64,000 nucleotides of DNA, taken from NCBI GenBank assembly GCA_002701385.1, contig NZVD01000090.1, positions 62,557 to 126,556 on the forward strand, given 5' to 3'. The notes under the pieces were generated by a model. The model worked only from the letters and a program-made list of their open reading frames with translations. It was not told the origin of the DNA and did not search any database. Of the stretch, positions 37,283-47,492 are shown piece by piece. Made by a program: the position numbers and the translations under genes. This DNA comes from Rhodopirellula sp. Lineage in GTDB: Bacteria > Planctomycetota > Planctomycetia > Pirellulales > Pirellulaceae. The first letter of the stretch is position 1; the number at the start of each line of letters is the position of its first letter.

Positions 37283-40200
37283 TTAGTCCCACGAATCCAG
37301 TTTTTCAATCCAGCCTTTAATCCTCTCTTCATGATTTTTCCAGAGGTGGATCACAACCAATATTAGGATCCCTAGGAGAATGACCAGACTAAAGATCATG
37401 ATGAGGTTATTGTCACCCTTGATCGCATTCAGAGCAGCAAATACCAACGATAAAAGCGTCATCACCAAGAAGATGAGTCCTAGATAAATAAACTGTGACA
37501 TCCTGAACAGTGCGCCAACGCCAACTCCGATCAAGGATAACACGCCCAGTATAAGCATTTGGCCGATATGACCTTCAGCTCCTGCCCAATCAATGACCAT
37601 TTCAAAACTTGCCGTGAGATAAACCAAAGTCAAACACATATACCGAATCGCTGAGATCTGCCTACGGGCAAGCTTTTCCTTAAATATCTGAGCCACAATC
37701 AATAGCGATATCGCAGGCGGGATCACCCATAGTTGTGGGTCATCCGCAAACGTCAGAGTGTCATTCGAAGTGAAGTACAACCAGAGGCTGGCATTTCCGG
37801 CAATGGCCGCCACGACCGAATGAATAAACGATTTCCGCAGACAGGCCATCAGGACGTTGAGGAGAGCTGCTCCAAAGAATAGCCATGAGTAATCTGCGAA
37901 TAAAGCGCCTCCGTCTGACGGAAATAACCATAAAGTTAATATCGGAATTGCCGGCAATAAGAAAGCAGTGTTGTGAATCGGTTCAGATAATACATGTGAT
38001 TCCCGCTTCCGGAAGACCTCAGAAATAAACACGCCCATAAAGGCGATCACGAGCAGGACGAAAGGCCAGTAATCCCCTAACACACCGAACCAATCCGGCT
38101 TGCTTAAATACACATGTCCGAACAGGACTAACAGCAGAATCTCCGCAACGTAGACATAACCCTGTTGGATTCGCACCGTTGTCTGTTGGATTGGACTCAA
38201 TTCCGGATTTAGACCGACAACAATTAATGTGGCTGCAATTGCAACAATTCCCAACCCGATGCCGATCACTTCAAAAGCAGTTGGCATAAATTCAACACCT
38301 GCCTGACGTCGTAATCCCAGATAGACTTCGATCACTAAAGTTACAAACAGCGTCAATAAAGCAACGGCCGTTGTATTGATGCGAATACGCCGCAATGGCT
38401 CGAACCATTCGTTATCACCAGGAAGCCTAGCCAGCTTAAAGACAAAAGCGACGGCAAGAACAGCCGTCATCATAAAGACCCGGTCAATACGTTGATACCA
38501 AACGTTCGCTTCGAACAACCCGTTCGGAAGATTCGCCCATAACAAGACAATGCCAGCAACAAATGGTGCATTCAGCACCAGGTGTCTGCGAACCCCAGCC
38601 AGAGGTGTTTCACGAAGGACTTCGAGTCCCACAATAACCAATATAGGTATCAAGGCTGACAGGAATCGATATGCACTAACGCCTTCGTTAGCATTATTCG
38701 ACAGATAGAATGTGCTGAAGAATGTAAAGGCTAACAATATCAACCCAAGACTACTCTGCAGACCAGCAATGATATGACGACTTGAAGTCATCCAACGGGC
38801 GGCATCGGTGATACCGATTCTAGCCAAGCCACCAGACACCGTATCTTGCCAGCGATAAATCGCACCCCACAAGGCCAGATAGATTGCGAGTGTCAAACAA
38901 ATGAAGAATACGAACTTCTGAGTATTAGGACTCTCGGCCGATTCAAAACAAACGGTTAATAACGTAGCCGCCAGAGTACTACCATAGGCATAGATGCTCA
39001 ATGTAGAGGAACGTTCTGAACTGACATAGCGAGCACAACAGTAGAGGCTAATCAGAGGTAGTAACAAGACAGCCCATTCAAATTCTATTCCGATCCACTG
39101 AGTGACACCTTCATTAATGGAACTCAACATGGCCACCACAGAAACGCCCAACAATCCCGTCACACTGAGGTTTGTAAGCCAGCGAGCGAAACGACCTATC
39201 AGAGGATCTTCCTGTTCCGGTAATCCAGTGAAGACACGGCTTACTCGGTTACTGAGTAAATACAAAACAGCGAGGACTGAAAAGGATGCAAGTAGCATGC
39301 GGATGTGAACATAGCTCTCCGCTGAAATCTCCCTCATTCTTGCAAAGACATTGGCTGTTTCATCCATGGCACCCTGCAGCATGAAAATAGTCAAAACAGA
39401 CCATAGAGTGAATAAGATGGAAGTTAATCCGGTGGTCAATGCATCCTGGTGGATGGAACTAAAGAAGACATACAACAGGAGGACCAGACTAATCAAGCAC
39501 CAATGTAAGGCATAGGACGAGAACCAGGCGTTGATGGGATCTTGGCCTAAGAAGTAGAGACAACCTGCCACTACTAAACCGGTTAGATAACTCACCCAGG
39601 TAATCCAAATTCCACCGATGCTGGAAAGACTTGACCACTGTCGCATCGTTTCCAACTTTCCAACGACTTGTGTTCTCACAAAATTAACCAACGCCGATAA
39701 CGAGACTATCAATAATCCAAGCCAACCAAGCATCTGGCCAAATCGAACACTGTCAGATGGTTTGGCTAATTCAAGATGTCCGAACAGGATTGCGATCAGC
39801 ACCATCGAAGCCAAAGCATGGAACGGATTCCCCGTCTGCAACAACCCTAAGTCTTTCACGAAGACAGGTCGGAGACCTACATATGCCAACGTAAGCACAC
39901 TACATACCAGTCCGACGCTAATTCCAATCAATTCGAATGGTGTCACAATACTGTTTACATTGGCATACCCTTCCCTGTAAATCATAAATTCCAATACCAA
40001 TGACAGAGCCAGTGTGAGGACTGAGATCCCCGCAATGTTAGCGAGCCATTGCTCGATGAACGACCGCCACTTGCCGAGGTTTGTCCAGAGATAAACAAAA
40101 TAACCCACCGTCGCCATCAAAGCGAAAGTTATATAGACCCGCGCTACGCGATGGTACCAATTCGCCATCGTTGTTACTTCCTCGCTGATGCCTGCCCATA

Positions 40201-43200
40201 GAAGAATAACGATTGAAACTAACGGCAAATTGAGAATTAGATGTTCGCGGAAATTGGCAAACGGAGTATCACGTAGGGCAGCAAATCCGATTAGGACCAG
40301 TAATGGCGCCCCTGCTGCCAGATAACGATAAATCCCTACATCATCATCCGTCGCCTTCAGATAAAAAGTACTCAGCAATGCAATCACCGAAACGATGACT
40401 CCCAGGTAAAACTGGAGCCTTGCTATTCCATGATGATTACGACAGAGCAACTCATTTGCTCCGGGGATTCGGAGTTTTTCCAAGGCTGCTGTTGCATGGG
40501 AACTATAGCGATAGATCAATCCCCAGATGGAATGAAAGCCTGCCAGTATCATCCAAAACGCAAATTGATAAATCTGCCTATCAGCTAGCAACCAGTTCCT
40601 TTCAGTATCAGCAAATTGATAGATCAGGCAGGTTGTAGCGATGGAAAATCCAAAGAAGTAAAGTAACGGAACGAGTCGATCAAACCGCGAAACCTGACTA
40701 CTTACCCAAAGCCCAAGGAGCGTCAATAGCACGATCCCCCACTCCAAATCAAAATCGAACCAATCTAGATTCGGGTTATCTGGTAATGCCCAATAGGCGG
40801 CGAGCGAATGAATAACAAGCAACGAGACGCACAGTGTCATCAAACCACGTAAGGCTGTGAGTGTGATCTGCTCCTTATGCGCAGAAAAACCAAGCCAACG
40901 CTGACATTGAGACTGGATCAATGAGGTTGTGAGCACATAGCCTACAAATCCCGCAATGAACAATCGTCCTAACGCCACACTTTTCAGGTCTAGAATCTCT
41001 GGAACGTTGGCGAGGAGACCTAGATTTAGGAACTCGGGATCATCCATTGTGAGACTGCTCAGTTTCAGGCTCGCCAGTACAACGAGAGGAAGCGTCAGCA
41101 ATAAACTCATGGTTATCGTTGTGCCATTTTGAACCAATTGGCTCATCGTAATACTCAACAAAACCACCACCGTCATCAGGCTAAGCATCATTCCATCGTC
41201 GTAAGTGACACTGACGTTGATACTTCCACTATCTGGCATGCTCCAGAAAATCGCGAAAGCAACATAAATCGCACTGGCTAAAGCCGAAACCCAGCCAACC
41301 CAACGCCCCTGAACCTGGCGCACTGTCAGCCAGTGAGATTCCTCAGAATCGGCTTTAAACTTTCCAAGTTTGAGGCAAGTGGCAAAACCGACGACACATG
41401 CAAATAAGGCGACAATCCAGCCAATCGCTTGGAAGAACAGGACGCTTGTCCCCGGCAAAGATACGTCAGGTACTGCTAAGTGAGCGATGGTTGCATTCAA
41501 AGCAACTGTACCGATTAGTACAAAGGACACTCCACGGTCCCCTTGACTAACGCGATTAAACATCCAGCAGACCGTTGGCAATAACAATACACAGACAAAG
41601 GCGGACGGATTTGCAAATGCGGATCTCCATCCTATCCATTCATCAACAGACTGAATTTCTCCAATCACTACCAAAGCGTCCAGATTGACTACCAGGGCAT
41701 ATAAACAAACACCGCATGCCGTGATGAAGTAAACAAAGTTTGATGCGGACGACGTTTGAAATAGCTGTTGACGTCTTCTGCCATGGGCTTTGAGTCCCGC
41801 TGCAGACCAAGCCAGCCCATACAATCCGATGCCAATTAATCCCCATTTAACACTCCCGAACCCTTCAGCAAATGTCAGATCCAGACCGTCTGCCCAAATT
41901 GGAATCAATGAGAAGAACATCCAACCCAATACCCACATTGGTAAGGCAGCGATCAGGTACAAGGGTCGTAAAGAGCGGACGGCACAGATCCAGGCTGCGA
42001 CAACTAGTAGGAAGAACGGTCCCGCAAAATTCACCATCGCCATACGGAGTGACTGGCTCGCCGGCTGTAAAAGTACAATCTCATTCAATTCCGTCCCAAT
42101 GCCTGAAACGGAAGACGTATAAGCAAAATGGGCGGCGGTTAAGATGACCACGGGTAAGGAGGCAGCGATAAAAGAAACGATTCGCAAGGCCATCCAGGTG
42201 TATTCGGCATGCTCACCTTCCGATTTCTCATCCTGATTCTTCATCAGACGCGGATAATTTTCTTGTAAAGCTCGCCACCAAAAACGATCGGTACAAACCA
42301 AGGCAGTCACGACGACACCGAAAATCCCATATCCCCATTTGAGATAGTGAATCAAACTCATGTTTGCGGAAGCCGCACTTTCAGCGAGATAGGTGCTGGC
42401 TAAAATCGGCAACGCGCTTAATGTCAATAATCCACAGAAGCTAGAAATACGACGTTGCCTATCCGGAAGCACACAAATCCAAGCCAGTAAGTTTAGAGCC
42501 CACAGAATCCAATCCGACGTTCCAATCGCTGAATCTTCCACAGACAACCCGCCGTAAAACTGCCTGAATCCATCGAGGAATGCTGAATCCGGATAAATGC
42601 CTTGAAGGGGTTGAACAAGCGAGAAAACCCAGATGAAATAAACTGCCATCGTGGCCAACGCATGTAGTAAGAAGTCCACATACATCAAGTCTGTCACGAC
42701 GATACCGTTTAGGTGGCTCGATTGCTGGCAGACCTTTCTGAATGCCGTCCAACCTACCATCCCAACGGCCAGCACCATCATTTGTAATTGCAAGTGCTCC
42801 CAACCCCAGAATTGGAAGGACTCCACGGCATGTGTCTGCAGCAAAGTCGTGGCAGCGGCGATGGTAAAGATCAACTGAATTTGAAAAAACATCCAGGTCC
42901 AGTCGGTTTTGTGCCGGAGGCCAAGCAATACTGCGACACCAGTCAATAATACACCTTGTGTGACGGCAGCGGCATAAATGCCCTGCCCTAGATAGATGTA
43001 AAAGACATTGAGTGTTGCCACCACAAAGTAGGCAAGCGTCGTCATTGTCAGTGACCATTGCCACTCAAACTCTGAAGGCAATTCTCCTTCACTAGCAAAT
43101 CTCTCCAGTCGAGACTTCCGCAAACTCCACTGAGCAATCAGTGTAACTACATAAGCTCCTAAAAACGTCCAGCTAAACACAACCAAACGTCCCAGAAGAT

Positions 43201-45535
43201 TCTCTTCAGGCAACCATCCTAAATTCAGGATCAAGTCGGTGTTGGCAAATTTCAACGAAGTAACAGCAACCAGCCCTGTAGCAACCCGATGCACCAATTT
43301 CCTGGACGTAAACAAGGAAGCCACCAGACTTGCGATTGCGTAAACTGCGAAGACCACCAAAGTCAGATCTGAATTGGTCGCTTCCAGAAACGGAATATGA
43401 GAAGCGAACGCACTGGCCAATCCCACTCCCGCTAACAACAATACACCTAGGTAACCCGCTTTACTAAACTCCGGACGTTCACGGTTCTCAATTTTCTCAA
43501 AGAAGAAGTGTAAAACCCCTGCAATGACAGCAGTCACCGTAAACAAGATCGAGGTCATTCCGTTGGCAAGCTCATTACGTAATTGCACAAACGTCAAATC
43601 GTCCACATATCGGCCACTCAGATAGACACTCCAAACTCCAATGCCGACGCATAAAGTTCCGGCGGCCGTGAGAAACGTAATTCGGGTCACATAACCAAAA
43701 ATCAAAGCTAAGACAGCGCCAACAAAACTGGCGATGATCATGCTGTTAACATCGGGGACGGCCAACAGCATCGCAAGGATGATTCCCATCGAACCAGTCA
43801 CTGCCATCCACATGCCGCCCATTTGCAGTTTCAAATGATCATCGCTTTCAATCCGTCGATAAATCAACATGCCCGCGGAAACCACAATGAAACAAAGAAT
43901 CATGAGGGGATTAGAGAGATACTGCGATAGTTCAATTCCCTGTTCCTGTGTATGGAGACGGGAAAACATGAGCGCGATACAGGCTCCTAAAGAAAACACG
44001 CCCAAGCCCAGGACTCGCAGCAGAGAAAATGCGTCATCTGGTGTTACGTCTTCGGATTTACGAAAGTATCGATGTTCGCTAAGTATGGCGAAACTGATAA
44101 AGGCAATGGCTGGCAAAAGCAACACATTGGTACTCAACGGTGTTGGAATAAAGTCCTCTCCCGTCATTGCTAACTTAATCACCAATTGACATAAACATGG
44201 CCCCATTAATGCCAAAATCAATGGCCACGGTCGCTCTGGTGCCAAGAGACGAGCTGAATAAAAACTCATCGCACCAAAACTCACTCCGGCAACCACCACC
44301 GCCAAAATGAAAAAGATCCCCTGCTCTGCTAACGACGTGTCTCTCATCGTCGTCATTAAGACATTTAGCGGAATCAAAAGGTTTCCGATGAGTAAGACGA
44401 CTCGACTCGAAGACGCCAGGTTCCACTTCTTTAATGAGTAGATTCCAAAGATATGGAATAACGAAACGATGGTCAGGAATACAACCGACGAAAGGTAAGG
44501 AATATTTTTGTAGGCTATGTTGAGAGCTGTTACTAGCCCAATTGAACCAATGATGATTAACAATCCAGCTACGAATTCACCAAGCTTAATGTTGCTTTCA
44601 TCCATGAAGCCACGCAGAATGTCGGACAATCTGCGCGGAGGCTTGCTTGGTGGCACCTCAACTGCAGGAGTCGCCGGGCCAACAGCTTTCGGAGCTTGAG
44701 ATATTGCAGGTTCGGTATCTGGAACAACCCGGGCGACAGCAGGTTGCACCTGTGCGGTTGCCGGACGATGAGGCTTGAATACCGGAATCGCTTTCGGCGG
44801 AGCCGGAGCAACAGGCTCGGCGTCTGTAGCCGAGGAATCATCAGTGGGTTCGGCTGTGTCCTCTGTAACTTGACCATCGGATTGGACAGCAGATTGTCCG
44901 CCCTCCGCTTCTACCTGAGTAGGCTTAATACCTGGCTCGACTTCTACGGATTCTTCCGCTTCCGCTGTTGGCTCCTCCGGCTCTACTTCTTGTTCTACCT
45001 GTTGGGGTTCTAGTGCAGCCAAAGCATGAGGTTCTTCGGCGAGAATTGCCTCAGGTATTGTTTCTGTGGAGACTGACGCGGGTGGATCTTTTGCAAGTTG
45101 ACTGAAATCCAAAACCTCTTCATCGGCCTGTTGAAGCTCGGAGCTACCGGATGTCTGTAGGGCATTCTTGAATACCTGAGGGGCCTTTCCTCCAAAGACC
45201 TCCTGATCCGCGCGGGTTAAATTCGAAATACGAATCGCTTCAGAGTTATCTACCCATTCCCACTTTTGCCAGTTGGCAATCCTTACAAATAAATTGGGAT
45301 AGAATGAGGCCGGCGTTGTCTTTTTGTTAAATGCAATTCCACAGCGCTGGCAAAATACTGCATCATGACGATTCAGGGCCTGACACTTGTCACATGTTTT
45401 TTTTGCATTCTTACCAATTCGACCAACTAACAGAATAGTAAGACCGACAATGGCCAAAATGATAACAAAGCAGCAACCGCCTTCTTCGAGAAAATCGATG
45501 AATCCAATTAGCAGATTGGAGTTCAATGACAACAT
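37283..45535 (-). CDS. Giant (2750 aa) zinc-ribbon polytopic membrane protein with internal tandem repeats
   Basis: One uninterrupted frame of 2750 codons. An N-terminal hydrophobic helix (about 20-38) is followed by a zinc ribbon C48-x2-C51-x10-C62-x2-C65 ('CDKCQALNRHDAVFCQRCG'). Next comes an acidic, Pro/Glu/Ala-rich, probably disordered stretch to about residue 300. From 'LSDILRGFMDESNIKLGEF' onward the protein is almost entirely membrane helices, several dozen of them. Residues about 1405-1960 and 1972-2510 are homologous to each other along their whole length (WVGWVS/WITWVS, WGLIYR/WGAIYR, STFYL/STFYL, WYHRVARV/WYQRIDRV, FGHLELAKP/FGHVYLSKP), and a fainter earlier copy ends near 1390. 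The family is unknown to me beyond a loose likeness to large DUF2157/DUF2339-type membrane proteins. ATG 45535 has 'aaggg' in front; apparently monocistronic. Confidence 0.85.
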   Translation of the reverse strand: MLSLNSNLLIGFIDFLEEGGCCFVIILAIVGLTILLVGRIGKNAKKTCDKCQALNRHDAVFCQRCGIAFNKKTTPASFYPNLFVRIANWQKWEWVDNSEAIRISNLTRADQEVFGGKAPQVFKNALQTSGSSELQQADEEVLDFSQLAKDPPASVSTETIPEAILAEEPHALAALEPQQVEQEVEPEEPTAEAEESVEVEPGIKPTQVEAEGGQSAVQSDGQVTEDTAEPTDDSSATDAEPVAPAPPKAIPVFKPHRPATAQVQPAVARVVPDTEPAISQAPKAVGPATPAVEVPPSKPPRRLSDILRGFMDESNIKLGEFVAGLLIIIGSIGLVTALNIAYKNIPYLSSVVFLTIVSLFHIFGIYSLKKWNLASSSRVVLLIGNLLIPLNVLMTTMRDTSLAEQGIFFILAVVVAGVSFGAMSFYSARLLAPERPWPLILALMGPCLCQLVIKLAMTGEDFIPTPLSTNVLLLPAIAFISFAILSEHRYFRKSEDVTPDDAFSLLRVLGLGVFSLGACIALMFSRLHTQEQGIELSQYLSNPLMILCFIVVSAGMLIYRRIESDDHLKLQMGGMWMAVTGSMGIILAMLLAVPDVNSMIIASFVGAVLALIFGYVTRITFLTAAGTLCVGIGVWSVYLSGRYVDDLTFVQLRNELANGMTSILFTVTAVIAGVLHFFFEKIENRERPEFSKAGYLGVLLLAGVGLASAFASHIPFLEATNSDLTLVVFAVYAIASLVASLFTSRKLVHRVATGLVAVTSLKFANTDLILNLGWLPEENLLGRLVVFSWTFLGAYVVTLIAQWSLRKSRLERFASEGELPSEFEWQWSLTMTTLAYFVVATLNVFYIYLGQGIYAAAVTQGVLLTGVAVLLGLRHKTDWTWMFFQIQLIFTIAAATTLLQTHAVESFQFWGWEHLQLQMMVLAVGMVGWTAFRKVCQQSSHLNGIVVTDLMYVDFLLHALATMAVYFIWVFSLVQPLQGIYPDSAFLDGFRQFYGGLSVEDSAIGTSDWILWALNLLAWICVLPDRQRRISSFCGLLTLSALPILASTYLAESAASANMSLIHYLKWGYGIFGVVVTALVCTDRFWWRALQENYPRLMKNQDEKSEGEHAEYTWMALRIVSFIAASLPVVILTAAHFAYTSSVSGIGTELNEIVLLQPASQSLRMAMVNFAGPFFLLVVAAWICAVRSLRPLYLIAALPMWVLGWMFFSLIPIWADGLDLTFAEGFGSVKWGLIGIGLYGLAWSAAGLKAHGRRRQQLFQTSSASNFVYFITACGVCLYALVVNLDALVVIGEIQSVDEWIGWRSAFANPSAFVCVLLLPTVCWMFNRVSQGDRGVSFVLIGTVALNATIAHLAVPDVSLPGTSVLFFQAIGWIVALFACVVGFATCLKLGKFKADSEESHWLTVRQVQGRWVGWVSALASAIYVAFAIFWSMPDSGSINVSVTYDDGMMLSLMTVVVLLSITMSQLVQNGTTITMSLLLTLPLVVLASLKLSSLTMDDPEFLNLGLLANVPEILDLKSVALGRLFIAGFVGYVLTTSLIQSQCQRWLGFSAHKEQITLTALRGLMTLCVSLLVIHSLAAYWALPDNPNLDWFDFDLEWGIVLLTLLGLWVSSQVSRFDRLVPLLYFFGFSIATTCLIYQFADTERNWLLADRQIYQFAFWMILAGFHSIWGLIYRYSSHATAALEKLRIPGANELLCRNHHGIARLQFYLGVIVSVIALLSTFYLKATDDDVGIYRYLAAGAPLLVLIGFAALRDTPFANFREHLILNLPLVSIVILLWAGISEEVTTMANWYHRVARVYITFALMATVGYFVYLWTNLGKWRSFIEQWLANIAGISVLTLALSLVLEFMIYREGYANVNSIVTPFELIGISVGLVCSVLTLAYVGLRPVFVKDLGLLQTGNPFHALASMVLIAILFGHLELAKPSDSVRFGQMLGWLGLLIVSLSALVNFVRTQVVGKLETMRQWSSLSSIGGIWITWVSYLTGLVVAGCLYFLGQDPINAWFSSYALHWCLISLVLLLYVFFSSIHQDALTTGLTSILFTLWSVLTIFMLQGAMDETANVFARMREISAESYVHIRMLLASFSVLAVLYLLSNRVSRVFTGLPEQEDPLIGRFARWLTNLSVTGLLGVSVVAMLSSINEGVTQWIGIEFEWAVLLLPLISLYCCARYVSSERSSTLSIYAYGSTLAATLLTVCFESAESPNTQKFVFFICLTLAIYLALWGAIYRWQDTVSGGLARIGITDAARWMTSSRHIIAGLQSSLGLILLAFTFFSTFYLSNNANEGVSAYRFLSALIPILVIVGLEVLRETPLAGVRRHLVLNAPFVAGIVLLWANLPNGLFEANVWYQRIDRVFMMTAVLAVAFVFKLARLPGDNEWFEPLRRIRINTTAVALLTLFVTLVIEVYLGLRRQAGVEFMPTAFEVIGIGLGIVAIAATLIVVGLNPELSPIQQTTVRIQQGYVYVAEILLLVLFGHVYLSKPDWFGVLGDYWPFVLLVIAFMGVFISEVFRKRESHVLSEPIHNTAFLLPAIPILTLWLFPSDGGALFADYSWLFFGAALLNVLMACLRKSFIHSVVAAIAGNASLWLYFTSNDTLTFADDPQLWVIPPAISLLIVAQIFKEKLARRQISAIRYMCLTLVYLTASFEMVIDWAGAEGHIGQMLILGVLSLIGVGVGALFRMSQFIYLGLIFLVMTLLSLVFAALNAIKGDNNLIMIFSLVILLGILILVVIHLWKNHEERIKGWIEKLDSWD

Positions 45536-45680
45536 AGCTATACCCTTGGAAGGAGCGCGATTGTAATAGTCTATCTATTTTATCGACCGCTGAGATTTAT
45601 CAGCAATCATCAAAATAATACAATGAAGGCCAGTGACGTATTAATAATGCTACATAAATGGGGCTAACTGATTGAAACGT

Positions 45681-46391
45681 ATGACAAAGACAGCACTCAT
45701 CACCGGTGGAACAAGCGGAATCGGACTGGGAATCGCCCTTGGATTCCAGGCGGCTGGTTACCAAATTGTCGTGACGGGAGTGACTGAACAGGAAGTACAG
45801 CAAACGCAAGAACAGCATCCTGGGCTGGACTGTCGACAACTGGATGTCACGTCAGATTCTCAGGTCTCCCAATGCTTGGCAAATCTGGAGGAACTCGATG
45901 TGCTTATCAATTGCGCCGGAGTGATCCTTCGTGACAACCAAGAGCACACGCCGGAAGGCTTTCAGTCAGCCATTGATGTTAATCTCAATGGAACAATGCG
46001 AATGTGTTATGCAGCCAAGTCATTACTGCAACACAGCTACGGGTGTGTCATTAACACGGCATCAATGTTGAGTTTTTTTGGAAGTGGATTTGTACCTGCC
46101 TACAGCGCCAGTAAGGGAGGGATCATGCAATTCACCAAAAGTCTAGCGATCGCCTGGGCTCCGGATAAAATTCGCGTCAATGCACTCGCTCCAGGATGGA
46201 TCCAAACCGAATTAACCAGACCCTTGTATGAAGACGAACAACGAAGCCGTCAGATTACCGACCGAACTCCTATGAACCGCTGGGGGAAACCTGCAGATGT
46301 CGCCGGCCCGGCACTCTTTCTCGCCTCGAAACAGGCTGAGTTCATTACCGGAGTCACACTACCTGTCGATGGCGGCTACAGCATCATGTAG
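45681..46391 (+). CDS. Short-chain dehydrogenase/reductase
   Basis: 236 residues from the ATG at 45681; the track start is a TTG three codons upstream. Rossmann nucleotide motif 'TGGTSGIGLGIAL', 'DVLINCAGVIL' (N-x-A-G equivalent), catalytic Ser in 'NTASMLSFFG', Tyr and Lys in 'AYSASKGGIMQF', and the C-terminal 'FITGVTLPVDGGYSIM'. SDR enzymes of this subgroup oxidise or reduce hydroxyl groups of sugars or acids with NAD(P); the substrate is unknown. It is convergent with the cupin gene. Confidence 0.92.
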   Translation: MTKTALITGGTSGIGLGIALGFQAAGYQIVVTGVTEQEVQQTQEQHPGLDCRQLDVTSDSQVSQCLANLEELDVLINCAGVILRDNQEHTPEGFQSAIDVNLNGTMRMCYAAKSLLQHSYGCVINTASMLSFFGSGFVPAYSASKGGIMQFTKSLAIAWAPDKIRVNALAPGWIQTELTRPLYEDEQRSRQITDRTPMNRWGKPADVAGPALFLASKQAEFITGVTLPVDGGYSIM

Positions 46392-46428
46392 AAAGCTGAA
46401 GATTAGCGGGCTCTCTAGGTGAGGTTCT

Positions 46429-46917
46429 CTATCGAATAAATCGTTCGACAAAGTCTGCTCCCAAACCAACACGCTCAAAGTGTTCCATACACATTTCAAT
46501 TTTTTTGTGAACGTCATCGTAGCCAACAGTTTGATGGTCTTCATCCAGATAGATTAATGCTCCGCTGATATGAAACAGGGTAATCATTTCTTCAACCCCT
46601 TCATCACAAACCAGCGTATGAACGTCTCCAGGTGGTTCATAGACATAGCTACCCTCGTTCGCCACCCAATCATGTTCCAGATAACGCCAGCTTCCTTTGA
46701 TAACATAACCATGGACGGGTGCCGGATGGCGATGTCGACTAAGTACACCGGATTTTCGTACTTTAAGTAGATTCACCCATTGCCCTGCGGTACGGTTGAG
46801 GTGCAACGGTCGAAACCAAACATTTTCCGCCTGAGGGACCCACAGCCGCTCGTCTTCCGGAATGGCGTCGGTTGTATAATCTGAGATTCCGTATGGAAGA
46901 GATTCAAAGAACGCCAT
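46429..46917 (-). CDS. Cupin-domain protein, 2,4'-dihydroxyacetophenone dioxygenase-like
   Basis: 162 residues, single cupin barrel. Metal ligands fit 'SRHRHPAPVHGYVIKGSWRY' (cupin motif 1) and 'SYVYEPPGDVHTL' (motif 2). The start 'ERLWVPQAENVWFRPLHLN' and the 'GSWRYLEHDW' segment recall the 2,4'-dihydroxyacetophenone dioxygenase family of iron cupins, whose wider membership has unknown substrates. It is probably a cytoplasmic Fe or Mn dioxygenase. Convergent with the SDR gene and upstream of no other gene on its strand. Confidence 0.8.
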   Translation of the reverse strand: MAFFESLPYGISDYTTDAIPEDERLWVPQAENVWFRPLHLNRTAGQWVNLLKVRKSGVLSRHRHPAPVHGYVIKGSWRYLEHDWVANEGSYVYEPPGDVHTLVCDEGVEEMITLFHISGALIYLDEDHQTVGYDDVHKKIEMCMEHFERVGLGADFVERFIR

Positions 46918-46976
46918 GCTTTTCTGATTCCAAATAAAGAGTGGTGAAGGTCTGGGGCCGAGTGCCAGAGTTGTCT

Positions 46977-47492
46977 TTAGCTTAGAGCAACAGACGCCCC
47001 TTTGATCACAGCAGCAATCCGAACGGCTTCATGAACATGGTTTTCACTCAACTCTGCGGTTAGTTTCGCTTCATGGGATTGAACGCATAGCTCACATCCT
47101 TCCAGCACGGCACAGGCCATCGAGCACAATTCAAACAATGCCGTGTTGGTCGCAGGACTCGTCATCCGGTTCATTCGTAAACCGGCTCGCATTTGTGAGT
47201 AACTTTCTTTTCCGACCATATGACGAAAACGATAATAAACCGTATTCATCGCCATAATTGCCGCCGCTGCTTTGGCATCTTCTCTGGCTTCCACACTCAA
47301 TGCTTCCCCGGCATCCGCATCAATCGCGGCCACGAGTTTTTCATCCTGAATGAAGTAAGCCGAACAGAGAGCTACAGCCCAGGTTTCTTCGGCACTCAAA
47401 GTTTGGCTCTGAGTCAGCACGGATGACAGATTCAACTTAATATCCTTTACCGGATCGGTCATCTGACTTCGCAACGCGTTAATGTTATCCAT
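46977..47492 (-). CDS. ahpD: Alkylhydroperoxidase AhpD-family protein
   Basis: 171 residues. The carboxymuconolactone decarboxylase/AhpD fold is shown by 'AIMAMNTVYYRFRHMVG' and the redox site 'EGCELCVQSHEAKL' (C-x-x-C near 132-135 followed by S-H), then 'VHEAVRIAAVIKGASVAL'. AhpD relays electrons to, or works alongside, the peroxiredoxin AhpC in removing organic peroxides. AhpC is encoded on the same strand 1.5 kb away, with a TPR lipoprotein gene on the other strand in between. A 12-bp palindrome (TCTATATATAGA) lies 52 bp upstream of the start. Confidence 0.88.
   Translation of the reverse strand: MDNINALRSQMTDPVKDIKLNLSSVLTQSQTLSAEETWAVALCSAYFIQDEKLVAAIDADAGEALSVEAREDAKAAAAIMAMNTVYYRFRHMVGKESYSQMRAGLRMNRMTSPATNTALFELCSMACAVLEGCELCVQSHEAKLTAELSENHVHEAVRIAAVIKGASVALS

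Noticed and set aside
37018-37286. ORFs on both strands before the aldolase operon
   Set aside because: They overlap each other, lack start context and resemble no domain.
42459-43064. 201-codon minus-strand ORF inside the giant membrane gene
   Set aside because: It lies on the same strand in another frame of a continuous, internally repeated coding sequence; Cys/Arg-rich shadow.
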